Assembly (NCBI GenBank): GCA_027186245.1
Contig: CP114481.1
Span: 29,295,501 to 29,359,500 of the forward strand
Direction: 5' to 3'
DNA: 64,000 nt
DNA from: Coriaria nepalensis
Lineage: Eukaryota; Streptophyta; Magnoliopsida; Cucurbitales; Coriariaceae
Part shown: positions 25,821 to 37,181 of the stretch, one piece after another
Layout of the letters: the number at the start of each line of letters is the position of its first letter
Numbering within the stretch: position 1 is the stretch's first letter
Notes under the pieces: generated by a model
What the model was told of the DNA's origin: nothing
What the model saw: the letters and a program-made list of their open reading frames with translations, nothing else
Databases searched by the model: none
Position numbers and translations under genes: made by a program

Positions 25821-27238
25821 GCACAACAAACACAAGTTTTGTGCATAACCTCCAAATGATCAATGCAAGGAAAGTGTGCATTCGTTTAACCTTAAAATCA
25901 TTTCAATGAGTCATTTCAAGTCAATATCTTATTTCAAAGTAATTCGAACGAGCTCTATTTTTGCACTACAAATGCAACGTTTCTGCATAACTTGCAAATG
26001 ATCAATGCAAGGAAAGTGTGCATTCGTTTAACCTTAAAATCATTTCAATGAGTCATTTCAAGTCAATATCTTATTTCAAAGTAATTCAAACGAGCACTAT
26101 TTTTGCACTACAAATGCAAGTTTTCTGCATAACTTGCAACTGATCAATGCAAGGAAAGTGTGCATTCGTTTAACCTTAAAATCATTTCAATTTGTCATTT
26201 CAAGTCAATATCTTATTTCAAAGTAATTCGAACGAGCACTATTTTTGCACTACAAATGCAACGTTTCTGCATAACTTGGAAATGATCAATGCAAGGAAAG
26301 TGTGCATTCGTTTAACTTAAAATCATTTCAGAGAGTCATTACAAGTCAATAACTTATTTCAAAGCAAGTCGAACGAATTCTATTTTTGCACTACAAACAG
26401 AAGTTTTGTGCATAACTCGCAAATGATCAATGCAAGGAAAGTGTGCATTTGTTTAACCTTAAAATCATTTCAATGAGTCATTTCAAGTCAATAACTTTTT
26501 TCAAATCAAGTCGAACGAATTCTATTTTTGCACTACAAACAGATGTTTTGTGCATAACTTGCAAATGATCAATGCAAAGAAAGTGTGCATTCGTTTAACC
26601 TTAAAATCATTTCAATGAGTCATTTCAAGTCAATAACTTATTTCAAAGCAAGTCGAACGAATTCTATTTTTGCACTACAAACAGAAGTTTTGTGCATAAC
26701 TTGCAAACGATCAATGCAAGGAGAGTGTGCATTCGTTTAACCTTAAAATCATTTCAATGAGTCATTTCAAGTCAATATCTTATTTCAAAGTAATTCGAAC
26801 GACCTCTATTTTTGCCCTACAAATGCAACGTTTCTGCATAACTTGCAAATGATCAATGCAAGGAAAGTGTGCATTCGTTTAACCTTAATATCATTTCAAT
26901 GAGTCATTTCAAGTCAATAACTTATTCGAAGCAAGTCGAACGACTTCTATTTTTGCACTACAAACACAAGTTTTGTGCATAATTTGCAAATGACCAATGC
27001 AAGGAAAGTGTGCATTCGTTTAACCTTAAAATCATTTCAATGAGTCATTTCAAGTCAATATCTTATTCCAAAGTAATTCGAACGAGCTCTATTTTTGCAC
27101 TACAAATGCAAGTTTTGGGCATAACTTGCAAATGATCAATGCAAGGAAAGTGTGCATTCGTTTAACCTTAAAATCATTTCAATGAGTCATTTCAAGTCAA
27201 TAACTTATTTCAAAGCAAGTCGAGCGAATTCTATTTTT
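25821..27238. repeat. 10-monomer HOR (1,418 bp), full unit B
   Basis: All ten variants in the order of unit A. It carries the shared later changes TCAATTTGTCATTT (about 26,190), CGACCTC, TTAATATCATTTC and the shortened TTATTCGAAGC, which are also present in unit C but not in unit A. Confidence 0.92.
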
Positions 27239-28656
27239 GCACAACAAACACAAGTTTTGTGCATAACCTCCAAATGATCAATGCAAGGAAAGTGTGCATT
27301 CGTTTAACCTTAAAATCATTTCAATGAGTCATTTCAAGTCATTATCTTATTTCAAAGTAATTCGAACGAGCTCTATTTTTGCACTACAAATGCAACGTTT
27401 CTGCATAACTTGCAAATGATCAATGCAAGGAAAGTGTGCATTCGTTTAACCTTAAAATCATTTCAATGAGTCATTTCAAGTCAATATCTTATTTCAAAGT
27501 AATTCAAACGAGCACTATTTTTGCACTACAAATGCAAGTTTTCTGCATAACTTGCAACTGATCAATGCAAGGAAAGTGTGCATTCGTTTAACCTTAAAAT
27601 CATTTCAATTTGTCATTTCAAGTCAATATCTTATTTCAAAGTAATTCGAACGAGCACTATTTTTGCACTACAAATGCAACGTTTCTGCATAACTTGGAAA
27701 TGATCAATGCAAGGAAAGTGTGCATTCGTTTAACTTAAAATCATTTCAGAGAGTCATTACAAGTCAATAACTTATTTCAAAGCAAGTCGAACGAATTCTA
27801 TTTTTGCACTACAAACAGAAGTTTTGTGCATAACTCGCAAATGATCAATGCAAGGAAAGTGTGCATTTGTTTAACCTTAAAATCATTTCAATGAGTCATT
27901 TCAAGTCAATAACTTTTTTCAAATCAAGTCGAACGAATTCTATTTTTGCACTACAAACAGATGTTTTGTGCATAACTTGCAAATGATCAATGCAAAGAAA
28001 GTGTGCATTCGTTTAACCTTAAAATCATTTCAATGAGTCATTTCAAGTCAATAACTTATTTCAAAGCAAGTCGAACGAATTCTATTTTTGCACTACAAAC
28101 AGAAGTTTTGTGCATAACTTGCAAACGATCAATGCAAGGAGAGTGTGCATTCGTTTAACCTTAAAATCATTTCAATGAGTCATTTCAAGTCAATATCTTA
28201 TTTCAAAGTAATTCGAACGACCTCTATTTTTGCCCTACAAATGCAACGTTTCTGCATAACTTGCAAATGATCAATGCAAGGAAAGTGTGCATTCGTTTAA
28301 CCTTAATATCATTTCAATGAGTCATTTCAAGTCAATAACTTATTCGAAGCAAGTCGAACGACTTCTATTTTTGCACTACAAACACAAGTTTTGTGCATAA
28401 TTTGCAAATGACCAATGCAAGGAAAGTGTGCATTCGTTTAACCTTAAAATCATTTCAATGAGTCATTTCAAGTCAATATCTTATTCCAAAGTAATTCGAA
28501 CGAGCTCTATTTTTGCACTACAAATGCAAGTTTTGGGCATAACTTGCAAATGATCAATGCAAGGAAAGTGTGCATTCGTTTAACCTTAAAATCATTTCAA
28601 TGAGTCATTTCAAGTCAATAACTTATTTCAAAGCAAGTCGAGCGAATTCTATTTTT
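27239..28656. repeat. 10-monomer HOR (1,418 bp), full unit C
   Basis: Directly follows unit B at an offset of 1,418 bp and shares its private changes (TCAATTTGTCATTT at about 27,608, CGACCTC, TTAATATC, TTATTCGAAGC). One visible difference is CAAGTCATTATC (about 27,338) near the start of this unit, where unit B has CAAGTCAATATC. A fourth anchor at 28,657 begins a further copy, which stops after about 1.5 monomers. Confidence 0.92.
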
Positions 28657-29393
28657 GCACAACAAACACAAGTTTTGTGCATAACCTCCAAATGATCAAT
28701 GCAAGGAAAGTGTGCATTCGTTTAACCTTAAAATCATTTCAATGAGTCATTTCAAGTCAATATCTTATTTCAAAGTAATTCGAACGAGCTCTATTTTTGC
28801 ACTACAAATGCAACGTTTCTGCATAACTTGCAAATGATCAATGCAAGGAAAGTGTGCATTCGTTTAACCTTAAAATCATTTCAATGAGTCATTTCAAGTC
28901 AATAACTTATTTCAAAGCAAGTCGAACGTATTCAATTTTTGCACTACAAACACAAGTTTTGTGCATAACTTGCAAATGATCAATGCAAGGAAAGTGTGCA
29001 TTCGTTTAACCTTAAAATCATTTCAATGAGTCATTTCAAGTAAATAACTTATTTCAAATCAAGTCAAACGAATTCTATTTTTGCACTACAAACAGAAGTT
29101 TTTTGCATAACTTGCAAATGATCAATGCATGGAAAGTGTGCATTCATTTAACCTTTAAATCATTTCAATGAGTCATTTCAAGTCAATAACTTATTTCAAA
29201 GCAAGTAAAACGAATTCTATTTTTGCACTACAAACAGAAGTTTTGTGCATAACTTGCAAATGATCAATGCAAGGAAAGTGTGCATTCGTTTAACCTTAAA
29301 ATCATTTCAATGAGTCATTTCAAATCAATAACTTATTTCAAATCAAGTCGAACGAATTCAATTTTTGCACTACAAACACAAGTTTTGTGCATC
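28657..29393. repeat. Mixed monomers between HOR regions
   Basis: One HOR anchor and one TGCAACGTTTCTGC copy are followed by ordinary class A monomers, some with GAATTCAATTTTTGC in place of GAATTCTATTTTTGC. Markers include GTCGAACGTATTC, CAAGTAAATAAC and GCATGGAAAGTG. Nothing else was seen. Confidence 0.86.
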
Positions 29394-30954
29394 ACTTGCA
29401 AATGATCAATGCAAGGAAAGTGTGCATTCGTTTAACCTTAAAATCATTTCAATGAGTCATTTCAAGTCAATAACTTATTTCAAAGCAAGTCGAACGAATT
29501 CTATTTTTGCACTACAAACACAAGTTTTGTGCATAACTTGCAAATGATCAATGCAAAGAAAGTGTGCATTCGTTTAACCTTTAAATCATTTTAGAGAGTC
29601 ATTACAAGTCAATAACTTTTTCCGAAGCAAGTCGAACGAATTCTATTTTTGCACTACAAACACAAGTTTTGGCATAACTTGCAAACGATCAATGCAAGGA
29701 AAGTGTGCATTCGTTTATCCTTAAAATCATTTCAATGAGTCATTTCAAGTCAATATCTTATTTCGAAGTAATTCGAACGAGCTCTATTTTTGCACTTCAA
29801 ATGCAAGTTTTGGGCATAACTTCCAAATGATCAATGCATGGAAAGTGTGCATTCGTTTCACCTTAAAATCATTTCAATGAGTCATTTCAAGTCAATAACT
29901 TATTTCGAAGCAAGTCGAACGAATTCTATTTTTGCACTACAAACACAAGTTTTGTGCATAATTTGCAAATGATCAATGCAAGGAAAGTGTGCATTCGTTT
30001 AACCTTAAAATCATTTCAATGAGTCATTTCAAGTCAATATCTTATTCCAAAGTAATTCGAACGAGCTCTATTTTTGCACTACAAATGCAAGTTTTGGGCA
30101 TAACTTGCAAATGATCAATGCAAGGAAAGTGTGCATTCGTTTAACCTTAAAATCATTTCAATGAGTCATTTCAAGTCAATAACTTATTTCAAAGCAAGTC
30201 GAGCGAATTCTATTTTTGCACAACAAACACAAGTTTTGTGCATAACCTCCAAATGATCAATGCAAGGAAAGTGTGCATTCGTTTAACCTTAAAATCATTT
30301 CAATGAGTCATTTCAAGTCGATAACTTATTTCAAAGCAAGTCGAACGAATTCTATTTTTGCACTACAAACACAAGTTTTGTGCATAACTTGCAAATGATC
30401 ATTGCAAGGAAAGTGTGCATTCGTTTAACCTTTAAATCATTTCAAAGAGTCATTGCCAGTCAATAACTTATTTCAAAGAAGGTCGAAAGAATTCTATTTT
30501 TGCACTACAAATGCAAGTTTTGGGCATAACTTGCAAATGATCAATGCAAGGAAAGTGTGCATTCGTTTAACCTTAAAATCATTTCAATGAGTCATTTCAA
30601 GTCAATAACTTATTTCAAAGCAAGTCGAGCGAATTCTATTTTTGCACAACAAACACAAGTTTTGTGCATAACCTCCAAATGATCAATGCAAGGAAAGTGT
30701 GCATTCGTTTATCCTTAAAATCATTTCAATGAGTCATTTCAAGTCGATAACTTATTTCAAAGCAAGTCGAACAAATTCTATTCTTGCACTACAAAGACAA
30801 GTTTTGTGCATAACTTGCAAATGATCATTGCAAGGAAAGTGTGCATTCGTTTAACCTTTAAATCATTTCAAAGAGTCATTGCCAGTCAATAACTTATTTC
30901 AAAGAAGGTCGAAAGAATTCTATTTTTGCACTACAAACACAAGTTTTGTGCATA
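29394..30954. repeat. 11-monomer tandem duplication (1,561 bp), copy 1
   Basis: Marked by TTAGAGAGTCATTAC with AATAACTTTTTCCGAAGC (29,611), TTTTGGCATAAC, CGTTTATCC, TTGCACTTCAAATGC, GTTTCACC and two AAAGAGTCATTGCC monomers. The last two belong to an internal 426-bp trimer repeat (CATTGCCAGT at 30,451 and 30,877). The entire set recurs 1,561 bp downstream. Confidence 0.9.
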
Positions 30955-32515
30955 ACTTGCAAATGATCAATGCAAGGAAAGTGTGCATTCGTTTAACCTT
31001 AAAATCATTTCAATGAGTCATTTCAAGTCAATAACTTATTTCAAAGCAAGTCGAACGAATTCTATTTTTGCACTACAAACACAAGTTTTGTGCATAACTT
31101 GCAAATGATCAATGCAAAGAAAGTGTGCATTCGTTTAACCTTTAAATCATTTTAGAGAGTCATTACAAGTCAATAACTTTTTCCGAAGCAAGTCGAACGA
31201 ATTCTATTTTTGCACTACAAACACAAGTTTTGGCATAACTTGCAAACGATCAATGCAAGGAAAGTGTGCATTCGTTTATCCTTAAAATCATTTCAATGAG
31301 TCATTTCAAGTCAATATCTTATTTCGAAGTAATTCGAACGAGCTCTATTTTTGCACTTCAAATGCAAGTTTTGGGCATAACTTCCAAATGATCAATGCAC
31401 GGAAAGTGTGCATTCGTTTCACCTTAAAATCATTTCAATGAGTCATTTCAAGTCAATAACTTATTTCGAAGCAAGTCGAACGAATTCTATTTTTGCACTA
31501 CAAACACAAGTTTTGTGCATAATTTGCAAATGATCAATGCAAGGAAAGTGTGCATTCGTTTAACCTTAAAATCATTTCAATGAGTCATTTCAAGTCAATA
31601 TCTTATTCCAAAGTAATTCGAACGAGCTCTATTTTTGCACTACAAATGCAAGTTTTGGGCATAACTTGCAAATGATCAATGCAAGGAAAGTGTGCATTCG
31701 TTTAACCTTAAAATCATTTCAATGAGTCATTTCAAGTCAATAACTTATTTCAAAGCAAGTCGAGCGAATTCTATTTTTGCACAACAAACACAAGTTTTGT
31801 GCATAACCTCCAAATGATCAATGCAAGGAAAGTGTGCATTCGTTTAACCTTAAAATCATTTCAATGAGTCATTTCAAGTCGATAACTTATTTCAAAGCAA
31901 GTCGAACGAATTCTATTTTTGCACTACAAACACAAGTTTTGTGCATAACTTGCAAATGATCATTGCAAGGAAAGTGTGCATTCGTTTAACCTTTAAATCA
32001 TTTCAAAGAGTCATTGCCAGTCAATAACTTATTTCAAAGAAGGTCGAAAGAATTCTATTTTTGCACTACAAATGCAAGTTTTGGGCATAACTTGCAAATG
32101 ATCAATGCAAGGAAAGTGTGCATTTGTTTAACCTTAAAATCATTTCAATGAGTCATTTCAAGTCAATAACTTATTTCAAAGCAAGTCGAGCGAATTCTAT
32201 TTTTGCACAACAAACACAAGTTTTGTGCATAACCTCCAAATGATCAATGCAAGGAAAGTGTGCATTCGTTTATCCTTAAAATCATTTCAATGAGTCATTT
32301 CAAGTCGATAACTTATTTCAAAGCAAGTCGAACAAATTCTATTCTTGCACTACAAACACAAGTTTTGTGCATAACTTGCAAATGATCATTGCAAGGAAAG
32401 TGTGCATTCGTTTAACCTTTAAATCATTTCAAAGAGTCATTGCCAGTCAATAACTTATTTCAAAGAAGGTCGAAAGAATTCTATTTTTGCACTACAAACA
32501 CAAGTTTTGTGCTTA
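30955..32515. repeat. 11-monomer tandem duplication (1,561 bp), copy 2
   Basis: Same order of variants as the copy at 29,394, including AATAACTTTTTCCGAAGC at 31,172 and both AAAGAGTCATTGCC monomers. Differences are single bases, such as GCACGGAAAGTG here against GCATGGAAAGTG in copy 1, and CATTTGTTTAACC at about 32,121. The similarity continues about 75 bp further and then breaks. Confidence 0.9.
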
Positions 32516-32617
32516 ACTTGCAAATGATCAATGCAAGGAAAGTGTGCATTCGTTTAACCTTAAAATCATTTCCATGAGTCATTTCAAGTCAATATCTTAT
32601 TTCAAAATAATTCGAAC

Positions 32618-32759
32618 GAGCACTATTTTTGCACTACAAATGCAAGTTTTCTGCATAACTTGCAAATGATCAATGCAAGGAAAGTGTGCATTCGTTTAAC
32701 CTTAAAATCATTTCAATGAGTCATTTCAAGTCAATATCTTATTTCAAAGTAATTCGAAC
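32618..32759. repeat. Representative class B monomer (142 bp, GAGCAC to GAGCAC)
   Basis: Class B differs from class A in a linked set of positions. GAATTC is replaced by GAGCAC (or GAGCTC, a SacI site, in other copies). AAGCAAGTCGAACG becomes AAGTAATTCGAACG, AATAACTTA becomes AATATCTTA, and ACAAACACAAG becomes ACAAATGCAAG, usually followed by TTTTCTGC or TTTTGGGC instead of TTTTGTGC. The rest of the unit, including ATGAGTCAT, is shared. Class B copies are scattered singly or in short runs among class A copies rather than in strict alternation, so the array is not a simple dimer. Confidence 0.92.
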
Positions 32760-34080
32760 GAGCACTATTTTTGCACTACAAATGCAAGTTTTCTGCATAA
32801 CTTACAAATGATCAATGCAAGGAAAGTGTGCCTTCGTTTAACCATAAAATCATTTCAATGAGTCATTTCAAGTCAATAACTTATTTCAAAGCAAGTCGAA
32901 CGAATTGTATTTTTGCACTACAAACACAAGGTTTCTGCATAACTTGCAAATGATCAATGCAGGGAAAGTGTGCATTCGTTTAACCTTAAAATCATTTCAA
33001 TGAGTCATTTCAAGTCAATAACTTATTTCAAAGCAAGTCGAACGAATTCAATTTTTGCACTACAAACACAAGTTTTGTGCATAACTTGCAAATGATCATT
33101 GCAAGGAAAGTGTGCATTCGTTTATTCTTAAAATCATTTCAATGAGTCATTTCAAGTCAATAACTTATTTCAAAGCAAGTCGAACGAATTCTATTTTTGC
33201 ACTACAAACACAAGTTTTCTTCATAACTTGCAAATGATCAATGCAAGGAAAGTGTGCATTCGTTTAACGTTAAAATCATTTCAATGTGTCATTTCAAGTC
33301 GATATCTTATTTCAAAGCAAGTCGAAAGAATTCTATTTTTGCACTACAAACACAAGTTTTCTGCATAACTTGCAAATGATCAATGCAAGGAAAGTGTGCA
33401 TTCGTTTAACCTTAAAATCATTTCAATGAGTCATTTCAAGTCAATAACTTATTTCAAAGCAAGTCGAAAGAATTCTATTTTGCACTACAAATGCAAGTGT
33501 TGGGCGTAACTTGCAAGTGATCAATGCAAGGAAAGTGTGCATTCGTTTAACCTTAAAATCATTTCAATGAGTCATTTCAAGTCAATAACTTATTTCAAAG
33601 CAAGTCGAACGAATTCAATTTTTGCACTACAAACACAAGTTTTGTGCATAACTTGCAAATGGTCAACGCAAGGAAAGTGTGCATTCATTTAACCTTAAAA
33701 TCATTTCAATGTGTCATTTGAAGTCGATATCTTATTTCAAAGCAAGTCGAACGAATTCTATTTTTGCACAACAAACACAAGTTTTGTGCATAACTTGCAA
33801 ATGATCAATGCAAGGAAAGTGTGCATTCATTTAACCTTTAAATCATTTCATTGAGTCATTTCCAGTCAATAACTTATTTCAAAGCAAGTCGAAAGAATTC
33901 TATTTTTGCACTACGATTGCAAGTTTTGGGCATAACTTGCAAATGATCAATGCAAGGAAAGTGTGCATTCGTTTAACCTTAAAATCATTTCAATGAGTCA
34001 TTTCAAGTCAATAACTTATTTCAAAGCAAGTCGAAAGAATTCAATTTTTGCACTACAAATGCAAGTTTTGGGCATAACTT

Positions 34081-34090
34081 GCAAAAGTGT
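34081..34090. repeat. Monomer with a 16-bp deletion (first copy)
   Basis: GCATAACTTGC runs straight into AAAAGTGTGCATTCG. Sixteen bases covering the TGATCAATGCAAGG part are missing, which removes the second dyad of the monomer. The identical deletion is at 39,739 in the duplicated segment, so it predates that duplication. Confidence 0.92.
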
Positions 34091-35856
34091 GCATTCGTTT
34101 AACCTTAAAATCATTTCAATGAGTCATTCCAAGTCAATATCTTATTTCAAAGTAATTCGAACGAGCACTATTTTTGCACTACAAATGCATGTTTTCTGCA
34201 TTACTTACAAATGATCAATGCAGGGAAAGTGTGCATTCGTTTAACCTTAAAATCATTTCAATGAGTCATTTCAAGTCAATAACTTATTTCAAAGCAAGTC
34301 GAACGAATTCTATTTTTGCACTACAAACAAGTTTTCTGCATAACTTGCAAATGATCAATGCAAGGAAAGTGTGCATTCGTTTAACCTTACAATCATTTCA
34401 ATGAGTCATTTCAAGTCAATAACTTATTTCAAAGCAAGTCGAACGAATTCAATTTTTGCACTACAAACACAAGTTTTGTGCATAACTTGCAAATGATCAA
34501 TGCAAGGAAAGTGTGCATTCGTTTAACCTTAAAATCATTTCAATGAGTCATTTCAAGTCAATAACTTATTTCAAAGCAAGTCGAACGAATTCTATTTTTG
34601 CACTACAAACAGAAGTTTTGTGCATAACTTGCAAATGATAAATGCAAGGAAAGTGTGCATTCGTTTAACTTAAAATCATTTCAATGAGTAATTTCAAGTC
34701 AATATCTTATTTCAAAGTAATTCGAACGAGCACTATTTTTGCACTACAAATGCAAGTTTTGTGCATAACTTGCACATGATCAATGCAAGGAAACTGGTCA
34801 TTCGTTTAACCTCAAAATCATTTCAATGTGTCATTTCAAGTCAATAACTTATTTCAAAGCAAGTCAAACGAATTCTATTTTTGCACTACAAACACAACTT
34901 TTGTGCATAACTTGCAAGTGATCAATGCAAGGAAAGTGTGCATTCATTTAACCTTAAAATCATTTCAATGTGTCATTTCAAGTCGATATCTTATTTCAAA
35001 GCAAGTCGAACGAATTCTATTTTTGCACAACAAACACAAGTTTTGTGCATAACTTGCAAATGATCAATGCAAGGAAAGTGTGCATTCGTTTAACCTTAAA
35101 ATCATTTCAATGAGTCATTTCAAGTCAATAACTTATTTCAAAGCAAGTCGAACGAATTCAATTTTTGCACTACAAACACAAGTTTTGTGCAAAACTTGCA
35201 AATGATCAATGCAAGGAAAGTATACATTCGTTTAACCTTAAAATCATTTCAATGAGTCATTTCAAGTCAATAACTTATTTCAAAGCAAGTCGAACGAATT
35301 CTATTTTTGAACTACAAACACAAGTTTTGTGCATAACTTGTAAATGAACAACCCAAGGAAAGTGTGCATTCGTTTAACCTTAAAATCAATTCAATGAGTC
35401 ATTTCAAGTCAATAAGTTATTTCAAAGCAAGTCGAACGAATTCTATTTTTGCACTACAAACACAAGTTTTGTGCATAACTTGCAAGTGATCAATGCAAGG
35501 AAAGTGTGCATTCATTTAACCTTAAAATCATTTCAATGTGTCATTTCAAGTCGATATCTCATTTCAAAGCAAGTCGAACGAATTCTATTTTTGCACAACA
35601 AACACAAGTTCTGTGCATAACTTGCAAATGATCAATGCAAGGAAAGTGTGCATTCGTTTAACCTTAAAATCATTTCAATGAGTCATTTCAAGTCAATAAC
35701 TTATTTCAAAGCAAGTCGAACGAATTCTATTTTTGCACTACAAACACAAGTTTTGTGCATAACTTGCAAATGATCAATGCAAGGAAAGTGTGCATTCGTT
35801 TAACCTAAAATCATTTCAGTGAGTCATTTCAAGTCAATAACTTATTTCAAAGCAAG

Positions 35857-37181
35857 TCGAACGAATTCAATTTTTGCCCTACAAACACAAGTTTTGTGCA
35901 TAACTTGCAAATGATCAATGCAAGGAAAGTGTGCATTCGTTTAACCTTAAAATCATTTCTATGAGTCATTTCAAGTCAATAACTTATTTCAAAGCAAGTC
36001 GAACGAATTCTATTTTTGCACTACAAACACAAGTTTTGTGCATAACTTGCAAATGATCAATGCAAGGAAAATGTGCATTCATTTAACCTTAAAATCATTT
36101 CAATGAGTCATTTCAAGTCAATAACTTATTTCAAAGCAAGTCGAACGAATTCTATTTTTGCACTACTAACAGAAGTTTTGTGCATAACTTGCAAATGATA
36201 AATGCAAGGAAAGTGTGCATTCGTTTAACTTAAAATCATTTCAATGAGTCATTTCAAGTCAATATTTTATTTCAAAGTAATTCGAACGAGCACTATTTTT
36301 GCACTACAAATGCAAGTTTTGTGCATAACTTGCACATGATCAATGCAAGGAAACTGGTCCTTCGTTTAACCTTAAAATCATTTCAATGTGTCATTTCAAG
36401 TCAATAACTTATTTCAAAGCAAGTCAAACGAATTCTATTTTTGCACTACAAACACAACTTTTGTGCATAACTTGCAAGAGATCAATGCAAGGAAAGTGTG
36501 CATTCATTTAACCTTAAAATCATTTCAATGTGTCATTTCAAGTCGATATCTTATTCCAAAGTAATTCGAACGAGCTCTATTTTTGCACTACAAATGCAAG
36601 TTTTGGGCATAACTTGCAAATGATCAATGCAAGGAAAGTGTGCATTCGTTTAACCTTAAAATCATTTCAATGAGTCATTTCAAGTCAATAACTTATTTCA
36701 AAGCAAGTCGAGCGAATTCTATTTTTGCACAACAAACACAAGTTTTGTGCATAACCTCCAAATGATCAATGCAAGGAAAGTGTGCATTCGTTTAACCTTA
36801 AAATCATTTCAATGAGTCATTTCAAGTCGATAACTTATTTCAAAGCAAGTCGAACGAATTCTATTTTTGCACTACAAACACAAGTTTTGTGCATAACTTG
36901 CAAATGATCATTGCAAGGAAAGTGTGCATTCGTTTAACCTTTAAATCATTTCAAAGAGTCATTGCCAGTCAATAACTTATTTCAAAGAAGGTCGAAAGAA
37001 TTCTATTTTTGCACTACAAATGCAAGTTTTGGGCATAACTTGCAAATGATCAATGCAAGGAAAGTGTGCATTCGTTTAACCTTAAAATCATTTCAATGAG
37101 TCATTTCAAGTCAATATCTTATTCCAAAGTAATTCGAACGAGCTCTATTTTTGCACTACAAATGCAAGTTTTGGGCATAAC
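35857..37181. repeat. Monomers between the two 4.33-kb copies, with a hybrid junction
   Basis: The first monomers partly repeat about 34,440-34,960 (TGATAAATGC, AAACTGGTC, CACAACTTTTGTGC). At about 36,541-36,560 a GTCGATATCTTATT start joins directly to CCAAAGTAATTCGAACGAGCTC. This joins right-half and left-half variants within one monomer. From there about four monomers repeat the sequence starting at about 31,603. Confidence 0.85.

Larger units (their letters stand above)
31524..35856. repeat. 4.33-kb segment repeated with 5,658-bp spacing, copy 1
   Basis: Rare markers recur exactly 5,658 bp further on: GTGCCTTCGTTTAACCATAAAATC (about 32,829), TTTATTCTTAAAAT (about 33,121), the shortened TTCTATTTTGCACTAC (about 33,471), a monomer with a 16-bp deletion (34,081), CACTACAAACAAG (2 bp short, about 34,320) and AAACTGGTCATTCG (about 34,791). 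The match runs from about 31,524 to 35,856. The left part overlaps the second copy of the 1,561-bp duplication. Confidence 0.94.
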
